Shown in pieces: positions 1 to 8,071 of a DNA stretch of 51,882 nt (position 1 is the first letter of the stretch; every line of letters starts with the position of its first letter). This stretch comes from an uncultured Clostridia bacterium (lineage in GTDB: Bacteria; Bacillota; Clostridia; Christensenellales; UBA1242), in the NCBI GenBank assembly GCA_947593585.1, contig CANQDP010000009.1, positions 1-51,882 of the forward strand, read 5' to 3'. A program made the translations under genes and the position numbers. The notes beneath the pieces are model-generated. The model made no database searches and was not told the origin of the DNA. It worked only from the letters and a program-made list of their open reading frames with translations.

Positions 1-1943
1 GAAATGTTTTTTTCTTGATAAATTCTATAAATCTTATCAATAAATTTACGCGCACCGTTCACGCCATTATTATCCCATGGCTTAGACATTTCGAGTGGAC
101 CCATAAACATTAAATAAAGCCTCAAAGTGTCCGCCCCATAATTTTTAACAATGGTGTTTGGGTCCACCACATATTCCGGATAGCGTTTGCCCATTTTTAT
201 GCCATTTGCACCAAGCACCATGCCTTGATGAACAAGTTTTTTAAATGGCTCTCTAACGGGAGATAAACCTTTATCAAACAAATAATTAGTCCACATTCTA
301 CTATAAAGCAAATGGCTAACAGCGTGCTCCGAGCCTCCCACATATAAATCCACAGGAAGCCAATGTTTTAGAAGTTTAAAATTGGCAAATTCATCGTCAT
401 TATTTGGGTCGATATATCGCATGAAATACCAACTAGAGCCAGCCGTGCCAGGCATGGTGTTGGTTTCGCGTTTTGCGGGTTTTCCGTCAACAACCACATT
501 TACCCATTTTGTGGCACGCGCGAGCGGGCTGCTGCCGTCCTTCGCCGGCTTATAATCATCTAAATCGGGCAAAACAAGTGGAAGTTCACTATCTGCAAGC
601 GCTTTAGTTGAGCCGTCTTTAAAATGGACAATAGGGATTGGCTCTCCCCAATAACGCTGGCGGGCAAAAGTCCATTCACGAAGCCTATAATTAACCTGCT
701 TTTTGCCAACACCGATTTTTTCTAATTTCGCAGTGATGGCAACTTTGGCTTCTTCAACTGTCATGCCTGAAAATTCTTCACTATTAATTAGTTTGCAACC
801 CTTGCCAAGATAGTCTTGCTTTTCAAAGGCGTGCTCGCTAACATCTGCGCCAGAAATGACTTGGACCATTGGAATGCCGTGTGTTTGAGCATATTCAAAA
901 TCGCGCTGGTCGTGGCTTGGAACTGCCATAACCGCACCCGTGCCATAACTTGAAAGCACAAAATCACCCAAGAACACAGGCACTTGCTTGTTGTTCACCG
1001 GATTTATTGCCATTATGCCTTCGAGTTTGCACCCAGACTTAGACTTATTTAATTGAGAGCGCTCCAATTCACTTTTCTTTGCCGTTTCTGCCCTATATTT
1101 TTCCACTTCTTTCCAATTTTTTATGCGAGGCTTTAACTCATCCACCAAACTATTTTCTGGTGCGAGCACCATAAATGTGATGCCATAAATCGTTTCTATG
1201 CAAGTGGTGAAAATTGAAAACTTGCCACCGCCCACAATTTTAAATTGCACCTCAACGCCCTCAGATTTGCCAATCCAATTTCGTTGCATTGCCTTCGTGG
1301 ATTCGGGCCAATCAATTTCGTTTAATCCGTCAAGCAATTTGTCGGCATATTTTGGAATGTCGATAACCCACTGCTTCATATTTTTTTTCACCACAGGGAA
1401 ACCGCCACGCTCACTTTTGCCGTCTATAACTTCATCGTTTGCCAACACGCAACCCAACTCTTCACACCAATTCACGGGCACTTCTTTAAGTTGTGCAAGC
1501 CCATCCTCATACAGACGCTTAAAAATCCACTGCGTCCATTTATAATAAGAAGGGTCGCTCGTCTTTATTGCCCTATCCCAATCAAATGAAAAGCCGATGT
1601 TTTTTAACTGCCCAACAAAATGCTCAATGTTTTTTTCTGTGAAGATATTTGGGTGGTTGCCCGTGTCGATTGCATATTGCTCTGCAGGCAAGCCAAAACT
1701 ATCAAACCCCATAGGGTGCAAAACATTAAACCCTTGCATGCGCCTCATTCTGCTCACCACATCTGTGGCAGTGTATCCAATCGGGTGCCCAACATGAAGC
1801 CCTGCGCCAGACGGATATGGAAACATATCAAGGGCATAAAATTTTGGTTTTTTGAAATCCCAAACATCTGTTTTAAAGGTTTGATTTTTCTCCCAATACT
1901 TCTTCCATTTTTCTTCAATCTTCGAGTGATTATATTCTTTCAT
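1..1943 (-). CDS. leuS: Leucyl-tRNA synthetase, 3' end cut by window edge
   Basis: Class I aminoacyl-tRNA synthetase that charges tRNA-Leu in the cytoplasm. About 647 residues are present; the C-terminal anticodon-binding part lies beyond base 1. The reverse-strand translation from 1943 begins MKEYNHSKIEEKW, has the HIGH-type motif HVGH at residues 50-53, the CP1 editing domain (GTGAVMAVPSHDQRD region), the RQRYWGEP segment, the WYFMRY segment and a late KMSKS-loop region. Two conserved stretches depart from the usual form: the loop reads KMGKR (about 583-587, DNA 183-197) rather than KMSKS, and the editing-site TTRPDT reads TTCIET (near DNA 1200). Both may be lineage variants. The ATG at 1941-1943 is chosen because AGGAGAG lies just upstream at 1947-1953. 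A consensus promoter precedes it and there is no T-box leader. Confidence 0.97.
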   Translation of the reverse strand, partial: MKEYNHSKIEEKWKKYWEKNQTFKTDVWDFKKPKFYALDMFPYPSGAGLHVGHPIGYTATDVVSRMRRMQGFNVLHPMGFDSFGLPAEQYAIDTGNHPNIFTEKNIEHFVGQLKNIGFSFDWDRAIKTSDPSYYKWTQWIFKRLYEDGLAQLKEVPVNWCEELGCVLANDEVIDGKSERGGFPVVKKNMKQWVIDIPKYADKLLDGLNEIDWPESTKAMQRNWIGKSEGVEVQFKIVGGGKFSIFTTCIETIYGITFMVLAPENSLVDELKPRIKNWKEVEKYRAETAKKSELERSQLNKSKSGCKLEGIMAINPVNNKQVPVFLGDFVLSSYGTGAVMAVPSHDQRDFEYAQTHGIPMVQVISGADVSEHAFEKQDYLGKGCKLINSEEFSGMTVEEAKVAITAKLEKIGVGKKQVNYRLREWTFARQRYWGEPIPIVHFKDGSTKALADSELPLVLPDLDDYKPAKDGSSPLARATKWVNVVVDGKPAKRETNTMPGTAGSSWYFMRYIDPNNDDEFANFKLLKHWLPVDLYVGGSEHAVSHLLYSRMWTNYLFDKGLSPVREPFKKLVHQGMVLGANGIKMGKRYPEYVVDPNTIVKNYGADTLRLYLMFMGPLEMSKPWDNNGVNGARKFIDKIYRIYQEKNI

Positions 1944-1977
1944 TTTCTCTCCTAGCCTTAAAATTTTAATTAAGTAA

Positions 1978-2006
1978 ATTTTAATATAAAAAAGCAGTTT
2001 TGTCAA
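1978..2006 (-). promoter_or_regulatory. Promoter of leuS
   Basis: On the minus strand, TTGACA (2001-2006) and TAAAAT (1978-1983) are separated by 17 nt. This predicts a leader of roughly 30 nt carrying the AGGAGAG ribosome binding site, too short for a T-box. Confidence 0.75.
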
Positions 2007-2030
2007 ATGAATAAACAAGTGGACTTAATG

Positions 2031-2048
2031 AAAAAAGGGCTATCGCCC
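2031..2048 (-). terminator. Intrinsic terminator after the DUF1540 gene
   Basis: Minus strand reads GGGC-GATA-GCCC followed by six T, ending just downstream of the stop at 2068. The stem is short but GC-only. Confidence 0.65.
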
Positions 2049-2067
2049 GTCAAATTAAGAATTAAAT

Positions 2068-2382
2068 TTATCTTGGAGCAAAACTATTGCATGGTGCTTG
2101 CTGTTTTTCGCTGCCAACAAATATGCCATTAGAAAAGCATTCGCCGTTTTTATTGAAAATGCAATTATCCGTGTTGCAATTTATATTCATCGTTTTGCAA
2201 TGATGATAAGGAGCAACATCTGGCTCGTGCTCAAACATATCGTGCGAAACATCTTCCACCAATTTGCTATCGTCAATTTTCAAATCGTTGCAATCCGCAT
2301 CTTCATCCACTTGCAAGTTTTTTCTGCTGCACTTCGCTCTGTCGTTATAAACACAGCTATATTTTCTGCACATCACATCCAT
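2068..2382 (-). CDS. Two-domain DUF1540 protein
   Basis: A 104-residue cysteine-rich protein made of two DUF1540-type modules. Each has the C-x4-C-x-(Y/F)-N-x4-C spacing followed by a later Cys: module one starts VMCRKYSCVYND, module two NCNTDNCIFNKNGEC, and each closes with a further Cys (DCND; PCNSF). DUF1540 modules are small putative metal-binding domains common in Firmicutes, often in sporulating lineages; their function is not established. The start was moved to ATG 2380-2382 because GGAGGG (2387-2392) sits 4 nt upstream; a start five codons earlier would have no ribosome binding site. The gene is followed by its own terminator and lies between leuS and the metallopeptidase. Function unknown; family assignment is good. 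Confidence 0.85.
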   Translation of the reverse strand: MDVMCRKYSCVYNDRAKCSRKNLQVDEDADCNDLKIDDSKLVEDVSHDMFEHEPDVAPYHHCKTMNINCNTDNCIFNKNGECFSNGIFVGSEKQQAPCNSFAPR

Positions 2383-2504
2383 ATTGCCCTCCAACAAGAA
2401 AATTTTTAAAATTTTGGCATAAATTTGCTAAAATTTTGTATTTTTCATTATTATTTTGGGCTTTTTAAAAATTTTTATTCAATTTTTTAAGGTTGAGGAA
2501 ATAA

Positions 2505-2530
2505 AAAAGACGGCAAATTAGTCGTCTTTT
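2505..2530 (-). terminator. Intrinsic terminator of the metallopeptidase operon
   Basis: Minus strand AAAAGACG and CGTCTTTT form an 8-bp stem (2505-2512 with 2523-2530), then a T-run. The stop codon of the metallopeptidase gene lies in the loop. Confidence 0.8.
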
Positions 2531-4176
2531 CTCGTGCCGAACAACAACTTTCTATAATAATAGCGTTGTACATCTTGAATATCCTCAACTAGTGAGTATG
2601 CCAGATGGCTTATTATTGCCAAACGCCTCGCTTGTGAATCGGGATTATTTGGGTCGGTTTCAGAGAACGGAATTCTTTCATGATTTAAAGCGTTTTTCAA
2701 ATCAAAAACAGAAATTTTGTGTTCAAACACCAATGACATATTTTTGCAGAGCCTAGACAATTCTAAATCGCCAAAAAGCTCTTGCAAAGCATTCATATCG
2801 TTATTGAGATAGAGTGTTTTAATTTGTTTAATTTGAGCTAAAACAAATTCTCCAAGAATTGGAAGTGCCGACATATAGGCATTTAGCATGTCATAATTGT
2901 TCACATCAATTTTGTTTGTGAGCAAAGCAAGCAACTCTGTGATAAATTCGTTTAATGCGGTTTCTTTTTGGGAATATTCAACGCCACTCATGCCTGTTGA
3001 ACTGGATGTGGAAATTGTGTGCACCAACTCGTGCGTTAAGCCATAATAGTCTGGAGGAACAACCACAAGGGAAATCCATTTGCCTGTGCTCTTGCTCCTT
3101 ATTGGCTGCATATAAGCACCGCAATTAAAAGCTTGCGTGATATATTTGCCAAGCTCCTGAATTTCCATTTCGTCTTCACCCATGCAAAAATTTTCTGAGA
3201 TATATCTATAAAATTCGCCGATTGGCGTGTGCAAGATTTTTTCTCCTTGATTATCCTCTTTCATTGCTTGCTTTTCAGTTGTGTATTTATCTATTGCCAC
3301 TTCAATTAGATTGATTATCTCAGGAGTGAAATATTGCTCATATTTCAATTTTTTGCCGGTGAGAAGAAATAGCATATTTTCAAATTGACTTTTTGTGTTT
3401 GCGTCCAAAATTTGCCTAGAACGAAGGCAATTCACAAATTTTATGAAGACTGCGGAAATATCTTCTTCATGATTTTGTGTGTTTATTTCAATTTCTCTTA
3501 ATCTGCCAAGCGAAAACACATCACCTAAAACGCATCTGGTCATAACCTCTTCTTCTGTTAGAGAGAAAGCTATGTCATTATAATAATTATTTGCATTGCT
3601 TAGTTGCAAAATTTCATATTCTGCAGCGATTGATTTTGAATAGTTTTGATAAATTCTTTGCAATAGGGCTTTTAGAGAATTGTCATCAAAATTTTCTAGT
3701 AACATCTTTTCCATCTCTTGCGTGGTGAGATTTTTTTTGAAATCTTGTAGTTGAGAACTTCTCAACTTTGAAAAATCCTGATTTTTCATCAAATAACTAA
3801 CCAAAAATGGAAGCATAACTTTATTTTCACTTATCGCTTGCAAAGGGTGATCTTGTTTGAGCAGCCATTTGAAAGTGATGATAAAATCTGTGAGCAAATT
3901 ATAACCTATAGGAAAATCTATATCCATATACTGATAGGCGGTGCCAAATTCTTGGTCTATAAAGCTTTGCACCAACTGTTTTTCTCGCTCTAAATTAGCT
4001 GAGCGAAAATTTGCAATTCTATCAACGATAACGAAAATCGTGGAATTTATTTTGTCTGTGATCTGCACCCTAAAATCCTCGCCGAAAAAGGAAACTAATT
4101 TTTCAGTTTCAACAGATATTATTTTATCAAATTCTGCACGGGTGCGATTTGAACCTCCGAGTTGGAACGCTAACAT
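2518..4176 (-). CDS. Predicted zinc metallopeptidase (HELVH), cytoplasmic
   Basis: A 552-residue protein without signal peptide or membrane segment. Residues 382-386 are HELVH, preceded by a beta-strand-like VVVPPDYYGLT; a second acidic element, NEFITE, follows about 24 residues later (E410/E414). HExxH with a distal Glu is the gluzincin zinc-site pattern, so a protease or protease-like fold is inferred; the N-terminal 370 residues (helical, Leu/Glu/Asn-rich) match nothing I recognise. The start ATG (4174-4176) has a strong GAGGAGG 7 nt upstream, lying inside the end of the preceding gene, with a 7-nt overlap. The two genes are therefore translationally coupled and transcribed from the promoter at 4493-4521. 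Substrate unknown; no immunity or secretion gene is next to it. Confidence 0.8.
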   Translation of the reverse strand: MLAFQLGGSNRTRAEFDKIISVETEKLVSFFGEDFRVQITDKINSTIFVIVDRIANFRSANLEREKQLVQSFIDQEFGTAYQYMDIDFPIGYNLLTDFIITFKWLLKQDHPLQAISENKVMLPFLVSYLMKNQDFSKLRSSQLQDFKKNLTTQEMEKMLLENFDDNSLKALLQRIYQNYSKSIAAEYEILQLSNANNYYNDIAFSLTEEEVMTRCVLGDVFSLGRLREIEINTQNHEEDISAVFIKFVNCLRSRQILDANTKSQFENMLFLLTGKKLKYEQYFTPEIINLIEVAIDKYTTEKQAMKEDNQGEKILHTPIGEFYRYISENFCMGEDEMEIQELGKYITQAFNCGAYMQPIRSKSTGKWISLVVVPPDYYGLTHELVHTISTSSSTGMSGVEYSQKETALNEFITELLALLTNKIDVNNYDMLNAYMSALPILGEFVLAQIKQIKTLYLNNDMNALQELFGDLELSRLCKNMSLVFEHKISVFDLKNALNHERIPFSETDPNNPDSQARRLAIISHLAYSLVEDIQDVQRYYYRKLLFGTRKDD

Positions 4177-4475
4177 ATTTTTGCCTCCTCTAAAAGATTT
4201 AAAAATTCACTGAAGTTATTTGGGAATTTGTTTTTGCCAACAAATTTTAAATTGATATCTCCATCTTTGATCCAAACAGAATAAGAAATTCCATCACGAC
4301 CATAAGGGTTTATCATTTCCTTTTCCCAGGAAGAAACAATTTTTATTAATTTTTTTGAAAAATTTTGGATGTCTAGCGAAAAATTTTCACCATTCAAAAT
4401 GGACTGATTTGTGGCGGTGTTTATCTCCAATCTTGCAACCTTTTTCATCGTTGCCCAATTAACCAAAATTTTCAT
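4170..4475 (-). CDS. Small orphan protein coupled to the metallopeptidase
   Basis: A 101-residue protein that I do not recognise. It begins MKILVNWATMKKVARLEI and looks like a compact alpha/beta domain with alternating hydrophobic strands (SVWIKDGDINLKFVG) and a C-terminal helix (NNFSEFLNLLEEAKIC). ATG at 4473-4475 follows GAGAGG with good spacing, and a TTGACA/TAGAAT promoter lies directly upstream. Its last codons contain the ribosome binding site of the HELVH peptidase gene and the two overlap by 7 nt, which suggests the two products are made together and may interact (inference). It could be a regulator, inhibitor or partner of the peptidase. Confidence 0.75.
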   Translation of the reverse strand: MKILVNWATMKKVARLEINTATNQSILNGENFSLDIQNFSKKLIKIVSSWEKEMINPYGRDGISYSVWIKDGDINLKFVGKNKFPNNFSEFLNLLEEAKIC

Positions 4476-4492
4476 TTTTACCTCTCAATATT

Positions 4493-4521
4493 ATTCTAAC
4501 ATAATTTGTTAAAATTGTCAA
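4493..4521 (-). promoter_or_regulatory. Promoter of the metallopeptidase operon
   Basis: Minus strand TTGACA (4516-4521), 17 nt, TAGAAT (4493-4498) with an extended TGT just before the -10. It is divergent from the rplI promoter. Confidence 0.8.
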
Positions 4522-4632
4522 TATTGGCAGAAATTAAATCAAAAAACTGCTTTTTTGCACTGAATTTTTAATTTTTTTAAAGATTTTTCACTGTTTTTAT
4601 TGCGTTCGATTGATTTTTACTCATGGATAAAT

Positions 4633-4661
4633 TTGACAAAGAATGAAGAATGTGTTAGAAT
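4633..4661 (+). promoter_or_regulatory. Promoter of the rplI operon
   Basis: TTGACA (4633-4638), 17 nt, TAGAAT (4656-4661) with extended TGT. The same extended TGTTAGAAT form occurs in the divergent promoter at 4493 and before queH. Confidence 0.8.
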
Positions 4662-4677
4662 AATTATAGAGGTGAAA

Positions 4678-5121
4678 ATGAAAGTTATTTTAATTAAAGA
4701 ACTTAAAGGCAAAGGCAAGGCGGGCGAAATTATTGATGTGAACCCAAATTATGCAATGAATGTGCTAATTAAGCAAGGCATTGCAAAAGAGGCAACCGCA
4801 AGCAATTTGAACGACCATAAGGGCAAGATGGATGCGCAGGCTTTCCACCATGCAGAGATGGTGAAAGAATATCAAGCTATTGCAAACAAAATTAAAAACA
4901 AAATTTATCATTTCACACTTTCTGTTGGAGCAAATGGCAAGGCGTTCGGCTCAATAACAAAACAGGAGATTTTAACCGCGCTAAATAGCGATGGCCTAAA
5001 AGTGGAAAAGAACATGATTAAAGATTTCCCAACAATAAAAGCCGCTGGGCAATATAAGATTACAATTCAATTTATTAAAGAAGTGTCGGTTGACATTATC
5101 GCTAGCGTGAATATAAAATAG
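4678..5121 (+). CDS. rplI: Large-subunit ribosomal protein bL9
   Basis: A 147-residue protein starting [19 protein letters not shown], the diagnostic N-terminal domain of bL9, followed by the long connecting helix and a C-terminal domain containing [13 protein letters not shown]. bL9 binds 23S rRNA at the base of the L1 stalk and affects frame maintenance. The ATG at 4678 has GAGGTG upstream; an open frame extends further 5' but begins upstream of the promoter and is not coding. In many Firmicutes rplI is followed by dnaB; here an HD-domain gene follows with an 8-nt gap, its GAGG overlapping the rplI stop region. Length is normal for the family. Confidence 0.97.
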   Translation: MKVILIKELKGKGKAGEIIDVNPNYAMNVLIKQGIAKEATASNLNDHKGKMDAQAFHHAEMVKEYQAIANKIKNKIYHFTLSVGANGKAFGSITKQEILTALNSDGLKVEKNMIKDFPTIKAAGQYKITIQFIKEVSVDIIASVNIK

Positions 5122-5129
5122 AGGCTATT

Positions 5130-5957
5130 ATGAGATTTGTGATTGATGATTTTGGAAACAAATTGTTTTTGCGCTCCAAAAATGCAGAAATTTTTTATGA
5201 TTATGTAAGTGCCAATTTTGATATGTCTGACCCGTCTATTTCAAGCAAGGTGTTTCACACTTTGCGTGTGGCAGACATGTGCTTAAAACTATCAAAAAAA
5301 TTAAAATTAGACGCAAAACTTTCTTACGACATAGGTTTATTGCACGATTTTGGAAGATTTAATCAATGGCAAACTTATAAAACTTTTAATGACACAAAAT
5401 CGGTTGACCACGCTGACCATTCCGCAAAGCAACTCTTTGAAAATGGTGATATTGGCATGTTTAGAATTGCAAAAAAGCATTATAAATTAATAGAACTTGC
5501 GATAAGAAATCACAACAAAAAAGAAATTAATTTAAGCGCATTGCCTCAAAATGATTATGAAACAATTTTATTGTATTGCCAACTCATTCGAGATTGTGAT
5601 AAAACAGACATCGTTTATCGTTTAACCAATGGAGATATAGATGTTCAATTTGGAACTGAAGGCGTAACAGATGAGGTGGTTGAGAGCATAAAATCGCATC
5701 AATGCGTTGATAAAAAATTTATGAAAACTAGTGTAGATAAAATATTAACACTTATTGGTTATTTGTATGACTTCAACTTTCCTGAAACCCTATCTATAAT
5801 TAATTTCTCCGCATTTTGGAAAGGAATTGAAGAACATTATTGTAAAAAAATCACAAATAAAAAAGACAAAAAAGTGTTGCAAAACTTAATTTTAGTTGTG
5901 AAAAAATATATTTTAGACGCAAAAAACTCAGTTAAAGGAACTAATTATGAAGGGTAA
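5130..5957 (+). CDS. HD-domain metal-dependent phosphohydrolase
   Basis: A 275-residue cytoplasmic protein. Motifs are in HD-superfamily order: H of FHTLRVADMC (about residue 45), the HD doublet in GLLHDFGRFNQW (about 71-82), then DHADHSAKQLFE (about 94-105) and the later Asp of LIRDCDKTD. These residues bind divalent metal and support hydrolysis of a nucleotide or phosphoester; the substrate cannot be told from sequence. The arrangement resembles stand-alone HD proteins often annotated as predicted hydrolases rather than RelA/SpoT. It starts 8 nt after rplI and its end overlaps the next gene by 11 nt, so the three genes form one operon ending at the terminator at 6501. Confidence 0.87.
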   Translation: MRFVIDDFGNKLFLRSKNAEIFYDYVSANFDMSDPSISSKVFHTLRVADMCLKLSKKLKLDAKLSYDIGLLHDFGRFNQWQTYKTFNDTKSVDHADHSAKQLFENGDIGMFRIAKKHYKLIELAIRNHNKKEINLSALPQNDYETILLYCQLIRDCDKTDIVYRLTNGDIDVQFGTEGVTDEVVESIKSHQCVDKKFMKTSVDKILTLIGYLYDFNFPETLSIINFSAFWKGIEEHYCKKITNKKDKKVLQNLILVVKKYILDAKNSVKGTNYEG

Positions 5958-6519
5958 AATTTATCATGTTTCATCAACGCCAAACATAACAGTTTTAGAG
6001 CCAAGAGTTTCCTCTCATGGCAAAGCGTATGTTTATGGCACAACAAACTTAAATTTGGCACTGCTTTTTGGCAGCAAAAAGAGCAATGGCGACTTCGACG
6101 GAGTTTATGGCACTCGCGATGAAAAACCCTTTTTTTATGAAGCGTATGAAGACGCTTTGAAAAGAAGATTTCAAAATGAAGTTTGCTATATTTACGAAGT
6201 GGACCCAACCAATTTTGAAGCGGGAAAAACGAGTTTTAGAAGCGAAGTTGTGAGCGAAAAGCCTGTTAAAGTGATAAAGTGCACTGAAGTGAAAGATTTA
6301 TATCAACTTTTGCTCAAACTAATCAAGAAAAATAAAATTGAATTTCAAAAATATTCAACCAATCCAGAATATTTGGCAAAGATTAAAAAACACATAAAAG
6401 ATAGATTAATGCGTTTTGGCGTGTTGGAAGACAATACCACTAATATATATAAATTTTGCAAAGAGAAATTCCCAACTTGGTTTGAAGAATGTGAAGAAGC
6501 AAAAAAATCCACAATCTAG
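5947..6519 (+). CDS. Uncharacterised protein with ADP-ribosyltransferase-like N-terminus
   Basis: A 190-residue protein starting 11 nt before the end of the HD gene. The N-terminal 95 residues show YHVSS, a GKAYVYGTTNLNLALLF segment and YIYEVDPTNFEAG; the order His, then Tyr/Gly-Thr, then Glu is reminiscent of the H-Y-E pattern in PARP/KptA-type ADP-ribosyltransferases. This is a fold-level guess from pattern, not a family match. The C-terminal half is basic and helical (LLLKLIKKNKIEF onward). The ribosome binding site is the AAAGGAAC-type sequence in the HD gene tail. The stop codon sits in the loop of the terminator at 6501-6530. Being coupled to an HD hydrolase, a nucleotide- or RNA-modifying role is possible but unproven. 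Confidence 0.65.
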   Translation: MKGKIYHVSSTPNITVLEPRVSSHGKAYVYGTTNLNLALLFGSKKSNGDFDGVYGTRDEKPFFYEAYEDALKRRFQNEVCYIYEVDPTNFEAGKTSFRSEVVSEKPVKVIKCTEVKDLYQLLLKLIKKNKIEFQKYSTNPEYLAKIKKHIKDRLMRFGVLEDNTTNIYKFCKEKFPTWFEECEEAKKSTI

Positions 6520-6530
6520 TGGATTTTTTG
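6501..6530 (+). terminator. Intrinsic terminator of the rplI operon
   Basis: AATCCAC (6506-6512), 6-nt loop, GTGGATT (6519-6525), then a T-run to 6529. The stop codon of the last gene is in the loop. Confidence 0.85.
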
Positions 6531-6548
6531 TTTTTAATTTTTTATTTT

Positions 6549-6620
6549 CTCTTTTTTCAAAAAGAGAAACAGAAAAACAATTGACTTGTTTTTTTGCTAC
6601 TTTTTTATCAAAAAAAGTAG
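6549..6620. repeat. Two A/T hairpins in the rplI-glyQS gap
   Basis: Two inverted repeats follow one another: TCTCTTTTT with AAAAAGAGA (6549-6568) and CTACTTTTTT with AAAAAAGTAG (6597-6620, 4-nt loop). They lie between converging operons that already have terminators; they may be degenerate repeat elements or backup terminators. No gene is seen in 6520-6683. Confidence 0.5.
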
Positions 6621-6654
6621 ATGAAAAAAAATAAATTTTATAAAAACAATAAAA

Positions 6655-6685
6655 AAAATAAAAATAAAAGTGGCAAATGCCACTT
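6655..6685 (-). terminator. Intrinsic terminator of glyQS
   Basis: Minus strand AAGTGGC, 4-nt loop, GCCACTT (6668-6685), followed by a T-rich tract. It overlaps the glyQS stop codon. Confidence 0.8.
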
Positions 6686-8048
6686 AATATTCAATTTTTT
6701 TAGAGATATAGTCTTTAAGTTCATTGATGTTTAGACGGATTTGCTCCATTGTGTCGCGGTCGCGAATGGTTACTGTGTTGTCATTAAGCGTGTCGAAATC
6801 GATGGTTACACACATAGGTGTGCCAATTTCATCCTGACGGCGGTAGCGTTTGCCAATGCTGCCCGCATCGTCATAAGTTACCATAAAGTTTTTGGCAAGT
6901 GAATTATAAACTTCGCGTGCCTTTTCACTTAAATTCTTTTGAAGTGGCAAAATGGCAACTTTATAAGGTGCGATTGCCGGATGGAAATGCATCACCAAGC
7001 GGATATCGCCATCTGGCAATTTTTCTTCGTCATAAGCCTCGCACAAAACTGCCAAGGTTAGCCTATCTGCACCGATAGAATATTCAATCACATTTGGGAT
7101 ATATTTTTCGTTTGTGAATGGGTCGGTGTATTGCATTGATTTGCCGCTAAACTCTTGGTGGCGAGATAAATCCCAATCGCCTCTATGGTGAATGCCGTTG
7201 ACCTCTTCCCACCCAATAGGATATAGATATTGAATGTCGCAAGCGGCTTTTGCATAGTGGGCAAGTTTGTCATGGTCTTTAAAACGCAAATGCTCTGCAT
7301 TAAAGCCGATTGAAAGATAATAATCCATAGCACGCTTTTTATATTCTTCATAAAAATTCATGCTATCTTCCGCACGGCAAAACCACTGATGTTCCATCTG
7401 CTCAAACTCGATTGTGCGGAAAGTGAAATTGCCCGGTGTAACTTCATTTCTAAACGCTTTGCCAATTTGGGCAATGCCAAATGGCACTTTTGCGCGCATT
7501 GTGCGCTGCACATTTAAAAAGTTTACAAACTCGCCCTGCGCCGTTTCTGGGCGAAGATAAATTGTGTTTTGGCTTTCGTCAGTTACGCCACGCGAGGTTG
7601 AAAACATAAGGTTGAAATTGCGAATAGGCGTCCAATCACATTTGCCACATTTAGGGCAAGCCACTTTATGCTCGGTAATATATTTTTCCATTTCTTCATT
7701 TGTCATTGTGTCTGGGTTGACTTTGCCCTTGCTGTGAGCCTCAATTAAATTGTCTGCCCTATGCCTTGTTTTGCACGATTTACAATCCATTTTAGGGTCG
7801 GAAAAACTTGCGATGTGCCCACTCGCCTCCCACACTTTTGGGTGCATGAAAATATCTGCATCCACGCCAAAAGAATTTGCGCTCTCTTGCACAAATCTTT
7901 TCCACCAAGTGCGCTTAATGTTGTTTTTTAATTCCACGCCAACCGGGCCATAATCCCAAGTGTTGGCAAGGCCATCATAAATATCGCTGCCCTGAAAAAT
8001 GATGCCTCTATTTTTGCATAGATTTACGATTTTATCGAAATTTCCCAT
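6684..8048 (-). CDS. glyQS: Glycyl-tRNA synthetase, homodimeric type
   Basis: A 454-residue class II synthetase charging tRNA-Gly. It starts MGNFDKIVNLCKNRGIIFQG, the usual N-terminus of alpha2 GlyRS, and carries the zinc-ribbon cysteines (DCKSCKT and CPKCGKC), motif 2 (FRNEVTPGNFTFRTIEFEQ), the ATP/Gly pocket with HHRGDWDLSRH, motif 3 (GADRLTLAVL) and a C-terminal anticodon-binding domain ending ISKKIEY. Length is typical. It lies 23 nt after the 1090-residue coiled-coil gene on the same strand; a GGGAG sequence about 13 nt before the ATG is a poorly spaced ribosome binding site. It is probably cotranscribed with that gene, since no separate promoter or T-box leader is visible. Confidence 0.97.
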   Translation of the reverse strand: MGNFDKIVNLCKNRGIIFQGSDIYDGLANTWDYGPVGVELKNNIKRTWWKRFVQESANSFGVDADIFMHPKVWEASGHIASFSDPKMDCKSCKTRHRADNLIEAHSKGKVNPDTMTNEEMEKYITEHKVACPKCGKCDWTPIRNFNLMFSTSRGVTDESQNTIYLRPETAQGEFVNFLNVQRTMRAKVPFGIAQIGKAFRNEVTPGNFTFRTIEFEQMEHQWFCRAEDSMNFYEEYKKRAMDYYLSIGFNAEHLRFKDHDKLAHYAKAACDIQYLYPIGWEEVNGIHHRGDWDLSRHQEFSGKSMQYTDPFTNEKYIPNVIEYSIGADRLTLAVLCEAYDEEKLPDGDIRLVMHFHPAIAPYKVAILPLQKNLSEKAREVYNSLAKNFMVTYDDAGSIGKRYRRQDEIGTPMCVTIDFDTLNDNTVTIRDRDTMEQIRLNINELKDYISKKIEY

Positions 8049-8071
8049 AATATTAAATTATTCTCCCGCCT

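Noticed and set aside
1944..2010. T-box leader for leuS (and 8049-8071 for glyQS)
   Set aside because: The promoter lies only about 35 nt before the leuS start and glyQS follows another gene by 23 nt; no specifier stem or NCCA bulge can fit.
6549..6620. Small RNA between rplI operon and glyQS
   Set aside because: Only A/T hairpins are seen and no -35/-10 pair can be placed convincingly upstream.
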